Assembly (NCBI GenBank): GCA_029776205.1
Contig: JAKOTQ010000103.1
Span: forward strand, 1 to 50,284
DNA length: 50,284 nt
Source of the DNA: Bacillota bacterium
Lineage (GTDB): Bacteria; Bacillota; UBA4882; UBA8346
Direction: 5' to 3'
Position numbers and translations under genes: made by a program. The notes under the pieces are model-generated. The model saw only the letters and a list, made by a program, of their open reading frames with translations. It searched no databases and was not told the origin of the DNA. Below, piece after piece: positions 34,807 to 44,172 of this stretch. Each line of letters opens with the position of its first letter. The first letter of the stretch is position 1.

Positions 34807-35921
34807 ATGCTGTCACCTCCATTTCGCGGCAGTTTCCGGACGAGAGCCACCACTAAAGTTATCAACGGAATGATGAGCTGAAAGGGGAGCACATAGATGG
34901 GGTACACCAAATTATTAAATTCAATATTTTCCGACACCGTCGAAAAATTGATTAATGCGGCAAGTCCCATCAAAAACCCTACCGGCAAAACCAGAGGCTT
35001 ATAAGATTTTAAATTAAACACCTGAGCAATTCCCAATACAGTCGTATAAAGCAAAACCGACATTTTTAAAAAACCCATCAGTAAAAAGTTGACGCCGATA
35101 ACAATCTCCAACCGGGTGAATACATTCGCAATGTTGATTAATCGTCCCGATTGAAAACCCGGATAAACATACAACCGGGCCGTATCCCCCAAGACACCGA
35201 TAGTCTGCACAGAGCCAATACTAAAAATTAACGTTGCCAATAGTAAAGCCTTCAACGAACGTTTCTGTATTTCTTTCAAATTATTTACTGCCGGAAAAAT
35301 CATTAAAAAAGCCACCACTTCCCCATAGGGAAAGGATCCGGTCATCTGGGTGGCCCATAAAACTTTTGCTAAAGGAGCGCTGAAAAACGGCAGAAAGTTG
35401 GTCCATTCTATCTGCGAACAACTCATCAAAAAGATAATCACATAAAAAACACAAAGTAAAACAACCATCCCCTCACTGCACCGGGCGATGACTTCGATCC
35501 CTTTTCGAACGGCATAAACAATAACCAGGGAATTGAATAACAAAATCACAGATGAGGGCGTTTGGACCAGCATCGTCAATTTGATGAAGTCATGATAATT
35601 GGTACCAACGAGGGACCCCAAATGAAACAAATAGGCGAGAAAAAACAACGCTACCAAATTGCCTAAGAACCGGCCGTAAACTTCTTTGACAATCTCCACA
35701 AAATTCTTCCCGGGAAACCGAGACATCAGGGCTATATACACCAAAAGTAATATACAGCCTTCGACAAAACCTCCCCAAATAGCTATCCAACTCTCATTTC
35801 CGGCCCATTGGCCCGGATATATCAGGACAGCTGATCCAAACAGGAAACCAGCCATCAAGGTCATCAATTGCCTGCCGTCAATTTTTCCTTTTTCCAGTTT
35901 CAAGCGACTGCCCCCACTCAA
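34803..35921 (-). CDS. GerAB/ArcD/ProY-family spore germination permease (B subunit)
   Basis: 372 residues with about ten membrane helices, the amino-acid-permease fold of GerB subunits. The start (RLKLEKGKIDGRQLMTLMAGFLFGSAVLIYPGQWAGNESWIAIWGG) is the conserved N-terminus of the family. The B subunit is thought to contribute the germinant-binding site in the spore inner membrane. It overlaps the gerC-type gene upstream and the small gene downstream by 4 nt each. Confidence 0.93.
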   Translation of the reverse strand: MSGGSRLKLEKGKIDGRQLMTLMAGFLFGSAVLIYPGQWAGNESWIAIWGGFVEGCILLLVYIALMSRFPGKNFVEIVKEVYGRFLGNLVALFFLAYLFHLGSLVGTNYHDFIKLTMLVQTPSSVILLFNSLVIVYAVRKGIEVIARCSEGMVVLLCVFYVIIFLMSCSQIEWTNFLPFFSAPLAKVLWATQMTGSFPYGEVVAFLMIFPAVNNLKEIQKRSLKALLLATLIFSIGSVQTIGVLGDTARLYVYPGFQSGRLINIANVFTRLEIVIGVNFLLMGFLKMSVLLYTTVLGIAQVFNLKSYKPLVLPVGFLMGLAALINFSTVSENIEFNNLVYPIYVLPFQLIIPLITLVVALVRKLPRNGGDSI

Positions 35922-37078
35922 TAAGCATGTAATGGTCTGAGGGATTCCCCGATCAGTTCGAGCTTTGCTTTAACGTTCAATGAAAACTTCACTTTCGGAA
36001 AATGTTGTTCCCACTCCGGCTCCAGGCTTTTCCACTGTTTTGGGTATTTCCTGTGAAAGGCTTCGCCAATGCCGAAAATATCTGCCTTCATTTCCCGGGA
36101 ACGTTTGATGGCCTTCTCAATTTCCTTCTTTATTTCCGATTCAAGCTTTTTTTGAAATCTAAACAATTTCTCCGGTTTAGATACATCTTCACCGCCCTGC
36201 TGTTCACCGATGTTGCAGATGGCTTTGACGTCAACCCGGACAGTTAACTCTTTTCCGTCCAGTTTCGGTTGGATTTTAGAAGATGCTTGAATAATTTCGA
36301 TACCAACTTCACCATAGTCTTTTGATGGCACACTGAAAATCCCGCTTTTGACTTTGCCAATCACCCAGAGCATCCCCCGGGTTTCCTTGGGATCAATCTT
36401 TCCAACACATTTCTCTCTTTTAAACACCGCTGTTCCAACCAACTGCAGTTTTTGATCTTTTCCTTCTCCAATAACCGCAACTACGGGAGCCGTTGCAGCC
36501 TTACTGTAACTCATCAGGTCATTTACAAATTCTTGCAAAGTCACGGGATAAATTTCCGAGGTCATTACAGCGTTTTTCATCATCCCTTCCAGGGTCTGAG
36601 CCGATGCTTTTTCCAGATTGGGCCTAAACTTAAAGATCTCTTCCATTCTTCCGTCAGCCACCAAAATATGTTGATGGGGCCGGGGCTCCGGATCCCGGAC
36701 AAAAAAGTCCAAAAATTTATCTACCCCCGCTTTAACGGCCCCCTTCCCGAAGATAATCACCATATTATGGGTCCAGTTCACCCGCCGGCTGATTTGAAAA
36801 CTGGCTTTCCGAACCGCTTCAAAAACCGTCTTTCCCTGGCTCTCAAGGATAAATGACGCTTTCTGGCCTCCCTGACCGGTGCTGCCTCCGCCTGATTCTG
36901 CCGATTTCATCTGGCCCGGCCTGATCACCTGAGTGATCAGCTTGACTTGCTTCTGTTCCATGTCATAATCCAAGCCCGCTGCAAATGCCAGCGCCAATTC
37001 GTCCAACTCTTGCCGGTCCCAGCACCCGCCGGCCAATAAACAGACCAAAACCGCCAAAACCATCCAGCCTTTTCTCAA
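35918..37078 (-). CDS. Ger(x)C-family germination lipoprotein (C subunit)
   Basis: 386 residues. A lipoprotein signal peptide (MRKGWMVLAVLVCLLAGGCWD) has the lipobox LAGG-C with the acceptor Cys at residue 19. Family motifs are CWDRQELDELALAFAAGLDYD (~19-39) and the VDxFLDFFVRDPEPRPHQHILVADG region (~120-145). It would be modified by Lgt and LspA, both encoded at 14.5-15.8 kb. It anchors the receptor complex on the outer face of the spore inner membrane. It lies 12 bp after the gerA-type gene. Confidence 0.94.
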   Translation of the reverse strand: MRKGWMVLAVLVCLLAGGCWDRQELDELALAFAAGLDYDMEQKQVKLITQVIRPGQMKSAESGGGSTGQGGQKASFILESQGKTVFEAVRKASFQISRRVNWTHNMVIIFGKGAVKAGVDKFLDFFVRDPEPRPHQHILVADGRMEEIFKFRPNLEKASAQTLEGMMKNAVMTSEIYPVTLQEFVNDLMSYSKAATAPVVAVIGEGKDQKLQLVGTAVFKREKCVGKIDPKETRGMLWVIGKVKSGIFSVPSKDYGEVGIEIIQASSKIQPKLDGKELTVRVDVKAICNIGEQQGGEDVSKPEKLFRFQKKLESEIKKEIEKAIKRSREMKADIFGIGEAFHRKYPKQWKSLEPEWEQHFPKVKFSLNVKAKLELIGESLRPLHAY

Positions 37079-37090
37079 TCTCAGCCCACC

Positions 37091-38665
37091 TCAACTTCGA
37101 TCATCATCATGTCCCTCTTCAGGAACTTCCGGCCGAATCCGCATTGCTTGCCGGATCCGATCCGGCGAATCGATGGACTTGGGACGGGTCCACATCATCC
37201 AGATGGGCACACGGACAGCCACATCCTTCAAATCCGCCGGTACTATCGGGGCGACAGGAGCCAAGAAAGGAACTCCGAAAGAACGGAGCGACGCAAGATG
37301 GATGTAAACGAAAATGAGCCCGTTAATAATGCCCAAAGCACCAAAGACGCCGGCCAAACAGGTAAAAACCACCCGTAAGAATGCAGCGGATTCCACCTGT
37401 GAAGGGACTAAAAACGAAGCGATAGCCGTCAAAGCCACAACGATAACCACCGGGGCGCCCACCAGCCCGGCGGTAACCGTAGCTTCTCCAATGACCAATG
37501 CGCCGACAATGGATACGGCCTGGCCCACCGGACGGGGCAACCGGATCCCGGCCTCCCGCAGGATTTCAAAGACAACCCCCATGCCTAAAGCCTCCACAAC
37601 CGCAGGAAAAGGCGTCCCTTCCGTGGCTGCAGCCATTGAAATCAGCAAATTGGTGGGAATAAGCTCTTGATGATAACTGGACAGCGCCACATATACCCCG
37701 GGCAATAACACACTGGTGAAGAAAGCCAGGTAACGGATCCAGCGCATGGTATTGGCGTAAAAAAGTCGGAAATTATAATCGTCAGGGCTTTGAAAACTCT
37801 CCCAAAACAAGAAGGGGACCGTATGAACCACCGGGGTTCCGTCAACAATGATGGCCACCCGGCCTTCCATAAGTTTGGCCGCACATACATCCGGTCGTTC
37901 GGTGTATCCTACCGTAGCGAACGGGGAGAAAGGGGCATCATCGATAAACTGGTCAATGGATTCGGTGGACAAAATTCCGGCCGTATCGATCCGCCGCAAA
38001 CGTTTTTTGACCTCTTCCACCAGCTTATCCTCAGCCACTCCTTGAATATAGGCCACACAAATTTCGGTGCGGGTTTTTTTCCCGATTTTCATGGTGTCGA
38101 AACGGAGGGCCGGATGCTCAATCCGCCTTCGCAACAATGCTGTATTGGTCCGAAGAGTTTCCGTGAAACCGTCCCGAGCCCCTTTAACGATGACCTCCGT
38201 ATCGGGTTCCGAGATTCCCCGTTGTTCCCACTTTTTAGTGCTTAACAATAAGGCCGACGGTTGTCCGTCGATCAGCAAAGCGGTGTCCCCGGTCAAGACC
38301 CCTTCAACCAATGTTTCCATCGTTTCCACCCTTTTGAGGCCGCCCACCGCCAGAAACGATTTTTCCAACACATCCAAATCCACCGGCCGTTCCAGTTCGA
38401 TCCGAAGCAACGGCTGAAGGATATTATCATTAATCATCTCCTGATCAACAAGGCCGTCAATGAATATTACCCCTGCCAGGACCGGAGCCGAACGGCCAAT
38501 CAAAAATTGACGGTTCACCACATCCGAACCGTTTCCCAATTCATCCATAATATGTTTGAGGTTGTGGGTTAAACCGGAATCCAGCTTTGTAACGGAAGAT
38601 TGTTTAACCGGACTTCGTTGACGCTTGGCTAATGCATTAAACAACTTGGCAAGGTAACGAATCAC
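37091..38665 (-). CDS. GerA-family spore germination protein (A subunit)
   Basis: 524 residues. A soluble N-terminal region (1-260) precedes about five membrane helices (~290-460) and a short C-terminal tail. Recognisable sequence: GRSAPVLAGVIFIDGLVDQEMIND (~49-72), YTERPDVCAAKLMEGRVAIIVDGTPVVHTVPFLFWESFQSPDDY (~251-294) and EGTPFPAVVEALGMGVVFEILREAGIRLPRPVGQAVSIVGALVIGEA. A subunits oligomerise into germinant-gated ion channels. First gene of the A-C-B-D operon. The germinant is not predictable. Confidence 0.95.
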   Translation of the reverse strand: MIRYLAKLFNALAKRQRSPVKQSSVTKLDSGLTHNLKHIMDELGNGSDVVNRQFLIGRSAPVLAGVIFIDGLVDQEMINDNILQPLLRIELERPVDLDVLEKSFLAVGGLKRVETMETLVEGVLTGDTALLIDGQPSALLLSTKKWEQRGISEPDTEVIVKGARDGFTETLRTNTALLRRRIEHPALRFDTMKIGKKTRTEICVAYIQGVAEDKLVEEVKKRLRRIDTAGILSTESIDQFIDDAPFSPFATVGYTERPDVCAAKLMEGRVAIIVDGTPVVHTVPFLFWESFQSPDDYNFRLFYANTMRWIRYLAFFTSVLLPGVYVALSSYHQELIPTNLLISMAAATEGTPFPAVVEALGMGVVFEILREAGIRLPRPVGQAVSIVGALVIGEATVTAGLVGAPVVIVVALTAIASFLVPSQVESAAFLRVVFTCLAGVFGALGIINGLIFVYIHLASLRSFGVPFLAPVAPIVPADLKDVAVRVPIWMMWTRPKSIDSPDRIRQAMRIRPEVPEEGHDDDRS

Positions 38666-38942
38666 TGGCGTCCTCTCCCAAGCTTATTTTTAACTATTAT
38701 GCACATTATCAGCGACTATATTTACCATTTTTGATAGATTTTCCTTACTTCAATGAATCCTAAAATAAAAACCTCCCGCTGAAATGCAGGAGGTGGATTT
38801 CGAATTATGGGTACTGGGTTCCGGCTACAAGAGCTCTAAGATAGTTGACAGTTAATAAATTTATAAATCAGAAGGGAATCCCTTGGTATCATAAAACTGT
38901 AAATCATGGTCCCGAAAAAAGAACTGTCAACTGCCCAACTGT
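38666..38942. repeat. Intergenic stretch with a MITE-like inverted-repeat element
   Basis: 277 bp. An 11-bp perfect inverted repeat AGTTGACAGTT (38843-38853) / AACTGTCAACT (38922-38932) bounds a 90-bp element like those at 48461-48595 and 49086-49247. The interior is AT-rich and non-coding. The rest holds the adh terminator (38768-38791) and the upstream region of the gerA-type gene. Confidence 0.6.
38764..38793 (-). terminator. Terminator of the alcohol dehydrogenase gene
   Basis: Minus strand CCTCCTGC, loop ATTTCA, GCGGGAGG (8 bp, one G-U pair) followed by TTTTTATTTT. It lies about 150 bp past the stop, with the MITE-like element between them. Confidence 0.7.
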
Positions 38943-40112
38943 TTATCGTGCCAGCTTAAGCACTTCCAAAATATCCTCCGATGTAAACTGACTGACGGCG
39001 CCGACGGAAGTGAGCCACGGTTTCATGGCTTTACGGGCCATCTCTTCCAAACGGTCATCCGGGACGCCCAATTCCGCCAAGGTTACCGGCATACCGATCT
39101 GCCGGTAAAAGTCCTCCAGGCGGCGGATGCCTTCCCATGCGGTCCGTTCCGGCTGATCGAAGTCATAGTCCACATCCCATACCCGGACGGCAAATTTGAT
39201 AAAAGTATTCAAATTCCGTTTGAAGGTATATTTCATCCAGGCCGGGAAAACTACAGCCAATCCGGCACCATGAGCCACATCATAGATGGCACTGATCTCC
39301 TGTTCGATCATATGGGCGGCCCAATCGCCGATCCGGCCGGTTCCAAGAAGATCATTATGGGCTAACGTACCTGCCCACATCATCTCCGCCCGGGCAGCAT
39401 AATTATCCGGCTCTTTGATGGCAATCAAGGTGTTGCGGATCATGGATTTTAACGCCCCTTCACACAGGCGGTCCGTTAAATCCACATCAGTTACGTTGGT
39501 GAAATACCGTTCCATGATATGAGCCATAATATCCACCGCGCCGCATGCCGTTTGATACGGCGGCAGAGTAAAGGTCAATTCCGGATTCATGATGGCGAAT
39601 TGAGGCCGGTTAAGCTCCACATTTAAGCCCCACTTATACCAGCCGTCTTCGTTGGTAATGACCGCGCTCTTGCTGGCTTCGCTGCCGGCCGCAGGGATGG
39701 TCAGCACGACCCCTTTCGGCAGAGCTTCCGCGGGAACCGCCCGATTGGCAAAAAAGTCCCAAACGTCCCCCGAATACGGCACACCGAGGGCGATAGCCTT
39801 TGCCGAATCGATGACACTTCCACCGCCGACGGCTAAAACCATCTCCAGCTTGTGTTCACGGCAAAGGGCGATCCCTTCCCGGACTAAACTTAACCGGGGA
39901 TTGGGTTGAACTCCCCCCAGCTCAACAAATTCCACGCCGGCCTCACGCAGCGATTGAGTTACCTTTTCATAGAGCCCGGACTTTTTGATACTACCACCAC
40001 TATAATGCAATAGAACTTTATTGGCATATTTTTTGGTTTCAGCTCCTACCCGGCTTTCCATGCCACGTCCAAAAATGATCTTCGTCGGGCTGCAAAATTC
40101 GAAATTTTCCAT
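38943..40112 (-). CDS. Iron-containing alcohol dehydrogenase (BDH/YqhD type)
   Basis: 389 residues. The N-terminal nucleotide-binding part has VLLHYSGGSIKKSGLYEKV (~33-51) and GGGSVIDSAKAIA (~94-106). The metal site residues are in GAVDIMAHIMERYF (Asp and His, ~190-203) and GDWAAHMIEQEISAIYDVAHGAGLAVVFPAWM (two His, ~262-293). These are the Asp-His-His-His iron or zinc ligands of the family. It reduces aldehydes to alcohols with NAD(P)H, fitting a fermentative anaerobe; substrate range is not readable. GGAGG precedes the ATG at 40112. In many Firmicutes such genes are Rex targets, but no Rex box is visible here. Confidence 0.94.
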   Translation of the reverse strand: MENFEFCSPTKIIFGRGMESRVGAETKKYANKVLLHYSGGSIKKSGLYEKVTQSLREAGVEFVELGGVQPNPRLSLVREGIALCREHKLEMVLAVGGGSVIDSAKAIALGVPYSGDVWDFFANRAVPAEALPKGVVLTIPAAGSEASKSAVITNEDGWYKWGLNVELNRPQFAIMNPELTFTLPPYQTACGAVDIMAHIMERYFTNVTDVDLTDRLCEGALKSMIRNTLIAIKEPDNYAARAEMMWAGTLAHNDLLGTGRIGDWAAHMIEQEISAIYDVAHGAGLAVVFPAWMKYTFKRNLNTFIKFAVRVWDVDYDFDQPERTAWEGIRRLEDFYRQIGMPVTLAELGVPDDRLEEMARKAMKPWLTSVGAVSQFTSEDILEVLKLAR

Positions 40113-40196
40113 AGCAACCTCCTCTAATGTGATAATGAATGATGCAAGCTGAACTGTGCATTGATGATCTATGCTCAGTCCCTATCTGAGACTTAG

Positions 40197-40478
40197 TTAC
40201 CGCCATCCCCTCATAATATAAACCAAAGAAATCCAATTGACGATAAGCAATACCGGAATTCCCAGCTTAAAACTGAGATGTTTCGTCTTATGGCGAAAAT
40301 AAATCATACCAACCCAGACTCCGAGAGCACCCCAGCAGAACGCACCGGCAAACAACGTCCGTTCCCTCACCCGCCATTTTCCCCGCCGGGCCTGATGTTT
40401 ATCAAATCCCATCATCATCATCCACAAACCGTTCCATATCAGGTAAACCCCGACTCCACGCAAGACTGGGCTAATCAT
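40197..40478 (-). CDS. DUF1294 family membrane protein
   Basis: I chose the ATG at 40478 (93 residues), with GGAG 7 nt upstream. The longer ORF adds 40 residues without family support. The signature is YLIWNGLWMMMMGFDKHQARRGKWRVRERTLF followed by GVWVGMIYFRHKTKHLSFKLGIPVL, exactly the DUF1294 pattern (PF06961) with two to three membrane helices. Function unknown. It stands alone between adh and the KDPG aldolase gene. Confidence 0.9.
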   Translation of the reverse strand: MISPVLRGVGVYLIWNGLWMMMMGFDKHQARRGKWRVRERTLFAGAFCWGALGVWVGMIYFRHKTKHLSFKLGIPVLLIVNWISLVYIMRGWR

Positions 40479-40581
40479 AGCTTTCTCCAATTGCCAATGA
40501 TGTATAAGAATCATTTCGCTGTTCACTCCGATATCCCTGCCAAAAGGAACCTGCCTGTCCATAATAAAGCTGGACAATATA

Positions 40582-40608
40582 AAAAGCCAGCACATCATGG
40601 TGCTGGCT
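40582..40608 (-). terminator. Terminator of the KDPG aldolase gene
   Basis: Minus strand AGCCAGCAC, 6-nt loop, GTGCTGGCT followed by TTTTTATATTG, ~17 bp past the stop codon. Confidence 0.88.
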
Positions 40609-40624
40609 TCTTTTACAAACTCAA

Positions 40625-41278
40625 TTATTTCTTAAGCGCCGCTCTAGCTTCTTTGATCTTCGCAATGAACTGCTCAGCGATGTTGGTGATGGATTCATAA
40701 TCACCGGTTTTGGCACCAGCGGTTAAGTTTCCGCCAACACCGACAGCTACTGCACCGGCTGCGATCCATTCATTAACATTGTCCAAGCTCACGCCTCCGG
40801 TCGGCATCATCTTAGCATAAGGGATCGGTCCTTTAACCGCTTTGATGAACTTCGGCCCGAAGAGTTCGCCCGGGAACACTTTAACCACATCGGCACCGGC
40901 TTGCATGGCTTCAACGACTTCTTTGATGGTCATGGCGCCGGGCATAACCGGAACCCGGTAACGATTACACAATTGAACGGTCTCCACATTCAAGTACGGG
41001 CTGACCACATATTGGGCACCGGCCAAAATAGCGGTCCGGGCAGTTTCGGCATCCATAACGGTCCCTGCTCCGATAATAATTTCACCATTATTGAAACGTT
41101 TGGCGCAATCGCGGATAACTTCAGCGGCGCCGGGAACAGTGAAGGTGATTTCGATACCGGCAACTCCGGCTTTAGCACAAGCTTCAGCAATTTTAATTGC
41201 TTGTTCGCCGCTTTCAGCGCGAACCACAGCCACCAAACCACATTCCGTTATCTTTGACAGTACTTGCTCTTTATCCAT
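40625..41278 (-). CDS. KDPG/KHG aldolase (bifunctional 2-keto-3-deoxy-6-phosphogluconate / 4-hydroxy-2-oxoglutarate aldolase)
   Basis: 217 residues, TIM-barrel of the Eda family. GLVAVVRAESGEQAIKIAEA is strand 1, GIEITFTVPGA (~39-49) holds the catalytic Glu, GAGTVMDAETA, and GADVVKVFPGELFGPKFIKAVKGP (~127-150) has the Schiff-base Lys in VKVFP. It splits KDPG to pyruvate and glyceraldehyde 3-phosphate. With the KDG-kinase-like gene at 43080 it would complete 2-keto-3-deoxygluconate degradation, although the two genes are not adjacent. GGAGGAGCATC precedes the start. Confidence 0.94.
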   Translation of the reverse strand: MDKEQVLSKITECGLVAVVRAESGEQAIKIAEACAKAGVAGIEITFTVPGAAEVIRDCAKRFNNGEIIIGAGTVMDAETARTAILAGAQYVVSPYLNVETVQLCNRYRVPVMPGAMTIKEVVEAMQAGADVVKVFPGELFGPKFIKAVKGPIPYAKMMPTGGVSLDNVNEWIAAGAVAVGVGGNLTAGAKTGDYESITNIAEQFIAKIKEARAALKK

Positions 41279-41392
41279 GATGCTCCTCCTATTAGGAAAA
41301 TTTTAAACCTTTTATTATTATACCAAATTTTTCGTTTACCGGACAGGCTAATACATAATTTTAAGGAATTATAATGATAAATCCGTTCGTTT

Positions 41393-42286
41393 TCATTTAT
41401 CTTCCCCAACTTCGGGGATCTGAGCCAACAGCATGCCGATTAACATCAAAGCACATCCCAAATAACCTCTGAAACCCAAATTCTCACGTAAAATCAGCCA
41501 TCCTCCAATACTTGCAAAGACCGTTTCCAAACTCAGAATAATCGCAGCATGGGAAGGTTCGGCATATTTTTGCCCAAACACTTGAAGGGTATAAGCAATT
41601 CCCACCGAGCATATCCCTCCATATAAAATCGGCACCATCGCCGACCTCACCCCTTCAAAAACACCATTCATGGGCTCCAAAAGCACTGCAAAACCCAAAC
41701 TCAACGCCGCACAGGTCAAAAACTGAATGGCCGAAAGCTTTAAACCATCTACTCTCCGGCTATATACATCAATGACCAGAATATGGAAAGTCCAAAACAA
41801 AGCACCAACGAGCACCAGCAAATCTCCACGGGTAATGGTAAACCGTTCGGTGACGCTCAATAAATAGAGCCCGACTGCAGTAACCCCTACTCCAGCCCAG
41901 GTGGAAACGGAAACTTTCTGCTTTAAGAAAAGGCCGGCCAGAGGAACTAAAACAATATAAAGGCCGGTAATAAAAGCTGCTTTTCCGGCGCCGGTTTCCT
42001 CCACGCCCATCTGCTGTAACGTTGCAGCTGTGAACAAAATGACTCCTGCAACCATTCCAGGCACCCAAGGACGGTCCAAAGCCTTTCCACTGAATTGAAC
42101 TTTACTCTTTCGGTTAAATAGAAGGATCAGGGGAACCAGGGACAAACTGCCTAAAGCAAAACGAATTCCGTTAAACGTAAAAGTCCCAAGATATTGTGCA
42201 CCAACCCGCTGGGCCACAAAAGCAAAACCCCAAATGGCTGCAGTCAGCAATAAGAAAATATTGGCTTGAATCTTTCTATATTCCAC
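41393..42286 (-). CDS. EamA/DMT-family membrane transporter
   Basis: I chose the GTG at 42286 (297 residues), with GGAGAG 9 nt upstream; the ATG at 42307 has no ribosome site. Ten membrane helices come as two EamA repeats, each ~140 residues, with the usual LLLTAAIWGFAFVAQRVGAQYLG start and FALGSLSLVPLILLF motif. Family members export amino acids, metabolites or drugs; the substrate is unknown. It is a single gene, possibly with a short leader. The neighbouring 42358 pseudogene is on the same strand. Confidence 0.9.
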   Translation of the reverse strand: MEYRKIQANIFLLLTAAIWGFAFVAQRVGAQYLGTFTFNGIRFALGSLSLVPLILLFNRKSKVQFSGKALDRPWVPGMVAGVILFTAATLQQMGVEETGAGKAAFITGLYIVLVPLAGLFLKQKVSVSTWAGVGVTAVGLYLLSVTERFTITRGDLLVLVGALFWTFHILVIDVYSRRVDGLKLSAIQFLTCAALSLGFAVLLEPMNGVFEGVRSAMVPILYGGICSVGIAYTLQVFGQKYAEPSHAAIILSLETVFASIGGWLILRENLGFRGYLGCALMLIGMLLAQIPEVGEDK

Positions 42287-42357
42287 TGTTCTCTCTCCAC
42301 GTAACATCTAATGCTACAAACCAAACATGGAAAATATTATATTACAAATTAAAGATT

Positions 42358-42780
42358 TCATAAAGCGCCCTTTGAGGTTTTTATTCCCTGATTTTTCTCA
42401 AAACTTGAATGCAGACCAGCCGCCAAACTATCCCAACCATCTTCAGGGAACCGGTATCGCTGTTTCTGAAACAAGCCTAAGCAAGCATCCACCACAGCCG
42501 GATCATAACGGTTCCCCCGGTTCCTATCGGTTTCCGCTATGGCCCGCATAGCTGTCAATGCCATTAAACGCTGATTCAACAAACTTTCCGTCCGTTTAAC
42601 CATCCCATTTAGCTGTTGACTCACTTCTGCCCGGGCATTTCGAATCAATATATTCTTAAAATAACGCTCAAACTGCATATACCCCAGGGCAAATACTAAC
42701 ACTATGAGCAACGTTTTGAACGCCGCACCGAACAAAAAAGATTGTCCAAAATAGTTCCCTGTAGATTTCGTTCGTTTCAT
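42358..42780 (-). pseudogene. Remnant of a membrane HD-GYP phosphodiesterase with an internal deletion
   Basis: 140 residues. Residues 1-82 are an N-terminal membrane anchor (FKTLLIVLVFALGYMQF, ~21-37) and the start of an extracytoplasmic helical sensor. After about residue 84 the sequence jumps to RNRGNRYDPAVVDACLGLFQKQRYRF. That matches the extreme C-terminal tail of HD-GYP domains (normally after the HD and GYP motifs). All catalytic motifs are missing. The simplest reading is an in-frame deletion that fused the two ends of a c-di-GMP phosphodiesterase. The ribosome site is weak. Confidence 0.55.
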
Positions 42781-42965
42781 AGCAATACCCCAAAACCCTT
42801 CTTACGAAAAATAAAGATATCCCATCCTGTTATGCTCATTATCGGTAGTTTTTGTCAAATGGTTGATATTCCTTTCCATTCAACCCATTGTACCCCAATA
42901 ATCCACAGCTTACCGTTGAGTCAAGTTGTTTTGTTAACTTTTTGTTTCCAAATTATTAATTTATA

Positions 42966-42994
42966 TTTACAAAATGTGGTGGAAACATTATAAT
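42966..42994 (+). promoter_or_regulatory. Sigma-A promoter of the PfkB-family kinase gene
   Basis: TTTACA (42966-42971), 17-nt spacer, TATAAT (42989-42994). A GTTTCC/GGAAAC inverted pair (42945 and 42981 region) surrounds the -35 side and could be an operator. Confidence 0.7.
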
Positions 42995-43079
42995 TCATAG
43001 AGTCAAGGTTTTATCATAGCCTTTTTCATTTTATGGGCTGTTATTGATTGAATTTTAAAAAATTAAGGAGGTCAGACAT

Positions 43080-44159
43080 ATGACAATCGAACTAAGGAAA
43101 GATTTTACTTACTCTCTGGTCGTTCCTACCAGCATGGGAGTTCGGATCACTCCTATTAACGGCCAACCTGTGCACTGCAGCGATACATTTATCATGCAAG
43201 CTACCAGTGCTGAATCCAATGTGGTTAGCATTGCATCATATTTAGGACTTCCGGTTAAAGTACTCACCACGTTCGTAAAAGGCAGCCCGATTGCTCAATT
43301 TATCAAAAACAACCTGGCCAGCCGGGGCATTATGTTCGAGGGTCCCGAAGTTCCTCAAGGCGGCCCCTGGGGTTACAGACATCAATTTAATATCGCCGAC
43401 AGCGGTTATGGTTCCCGCGGCCCCCGCGTTCATAACGATCGGGCCGGTGAAGTCGGTCGCACCTTGAATGTCAAAGATTTTGATCTGGAGCGGATTTTTG
43501 GCAAAGAAGGCGTTCAAATCCTGCATCTTTCCGGATTAATCGCCGCGTTGTCCCCCGAAACCAGTACCTTTTGTCTGGAGTTAGCTAGAGCTGCAAAGAA
43601 ATATGGTACCCGTATTTCCTTTGACTTAAATTACCGTGCTTCATTCTGGAAAAACCGGGAACAAGAGCTTCGCGCCATCTTCACCGAGATTGCCGGGATC
43701 TCCGATATCCTGGTCGGAAATGAAGAGGATTTCCAACTTGCTCTCGGCATCGAAGGTCCCGAAGCCGGCGGAAAAGACCTGGTTTCAAAGGTCGATAGTT
43801 TCAAAGAGATGATTGGCCGGGTCAGAAAGACATTCCCCAACGCCTCAGTTTTTGCCACGACCCTTCGGCAAGTCATCAGCGCCAACCTCCATATGTGGGG
43901 TGCCATCATGCTGGAAGGTGACAATTGGCATGTGGTCGAACCGCGGCAAATTGGCGTACTTGACCGGATCGGGGGCGGCGACGGCTTTGTCGGCGGTATG
44001 CTCTATGCTATCCTCAAAGGTTGGGAACCGGAAAAATGGATCCAATTTGGCTGGGCCAGCGGTGCTTTAGCAACGACCTTCCTCACTGATTATGCCCAAC
44101 CGGCAGATGAAGAACAGATCTGGAGCATCTGGGAAGGCAATGCCCGGGTCAAACGATAA
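43080..44159 (+). CDS. PfkB-family carbohydrate kinase, 2-dehydro-3-deoxygluconokinase-like
   Basis: 359 residues. Ribokinase fold: an N-terminal sheet and lid (~1-110), RISFDLNYRASFW (~179-191, a KDG-kinase-like motif), DILVGNEEDFQLALG (~210-224), and the catalytic segment VLDRIGGGDGFVGGMLYA (~295-312) with the Asp in GGGD. This points to a KDG kinase making KDPG. An unusual stretch HNDRAGEVGRTLNVKDFDL (residues ~117-135) and the length above the usual ~310-340 leave the substrate open. ATG after GGAGGTCAGACAT; terminators follow. Confidence 0.85.
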   Translation: MTIELRKDFTYSLVVPTSMGVRITPINGQPVHCSDTFIMQATSAESNVVSIASYLGLPVKVLTTFVKGSPIAQFIKNNLASRGIMFEGPEVPQGGPWGYRHQFNIADSGYGSRGPRVHNDRAGEVGRTLNVKDFDLERIFGKEGVQILHLSGLIAALSPETSTFCLELARAAKKYGTRISFDLNYRASFWKNREQELRAIFTEIAGISDILVGNEEDFQLALGIEGPEAGGKDLVSKVDSFKEMIGRVRKTFPNASVFATTLRQVISANLHMWGAIMLEGDNWHVVEPRQIGVLDRIGGGDGFVGGMLYAILKGWEPEKWIQFGWASGALATTFLTDYAQPADEEQIWSIWEGNARVKR

Positions 44160-44172
44160 AAAGATTAATATG

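Noticed and set aside
37790-38245. 151-residue plus-strand ORF
   Set aside because: Antisense to the gerA-type gene; its sequence shows no family features.
40113-40196. Rex box in front of the alcohol dehydrogenase
   Set aside because: No TTGTGA-like inverted repeat is present in the upstream region.
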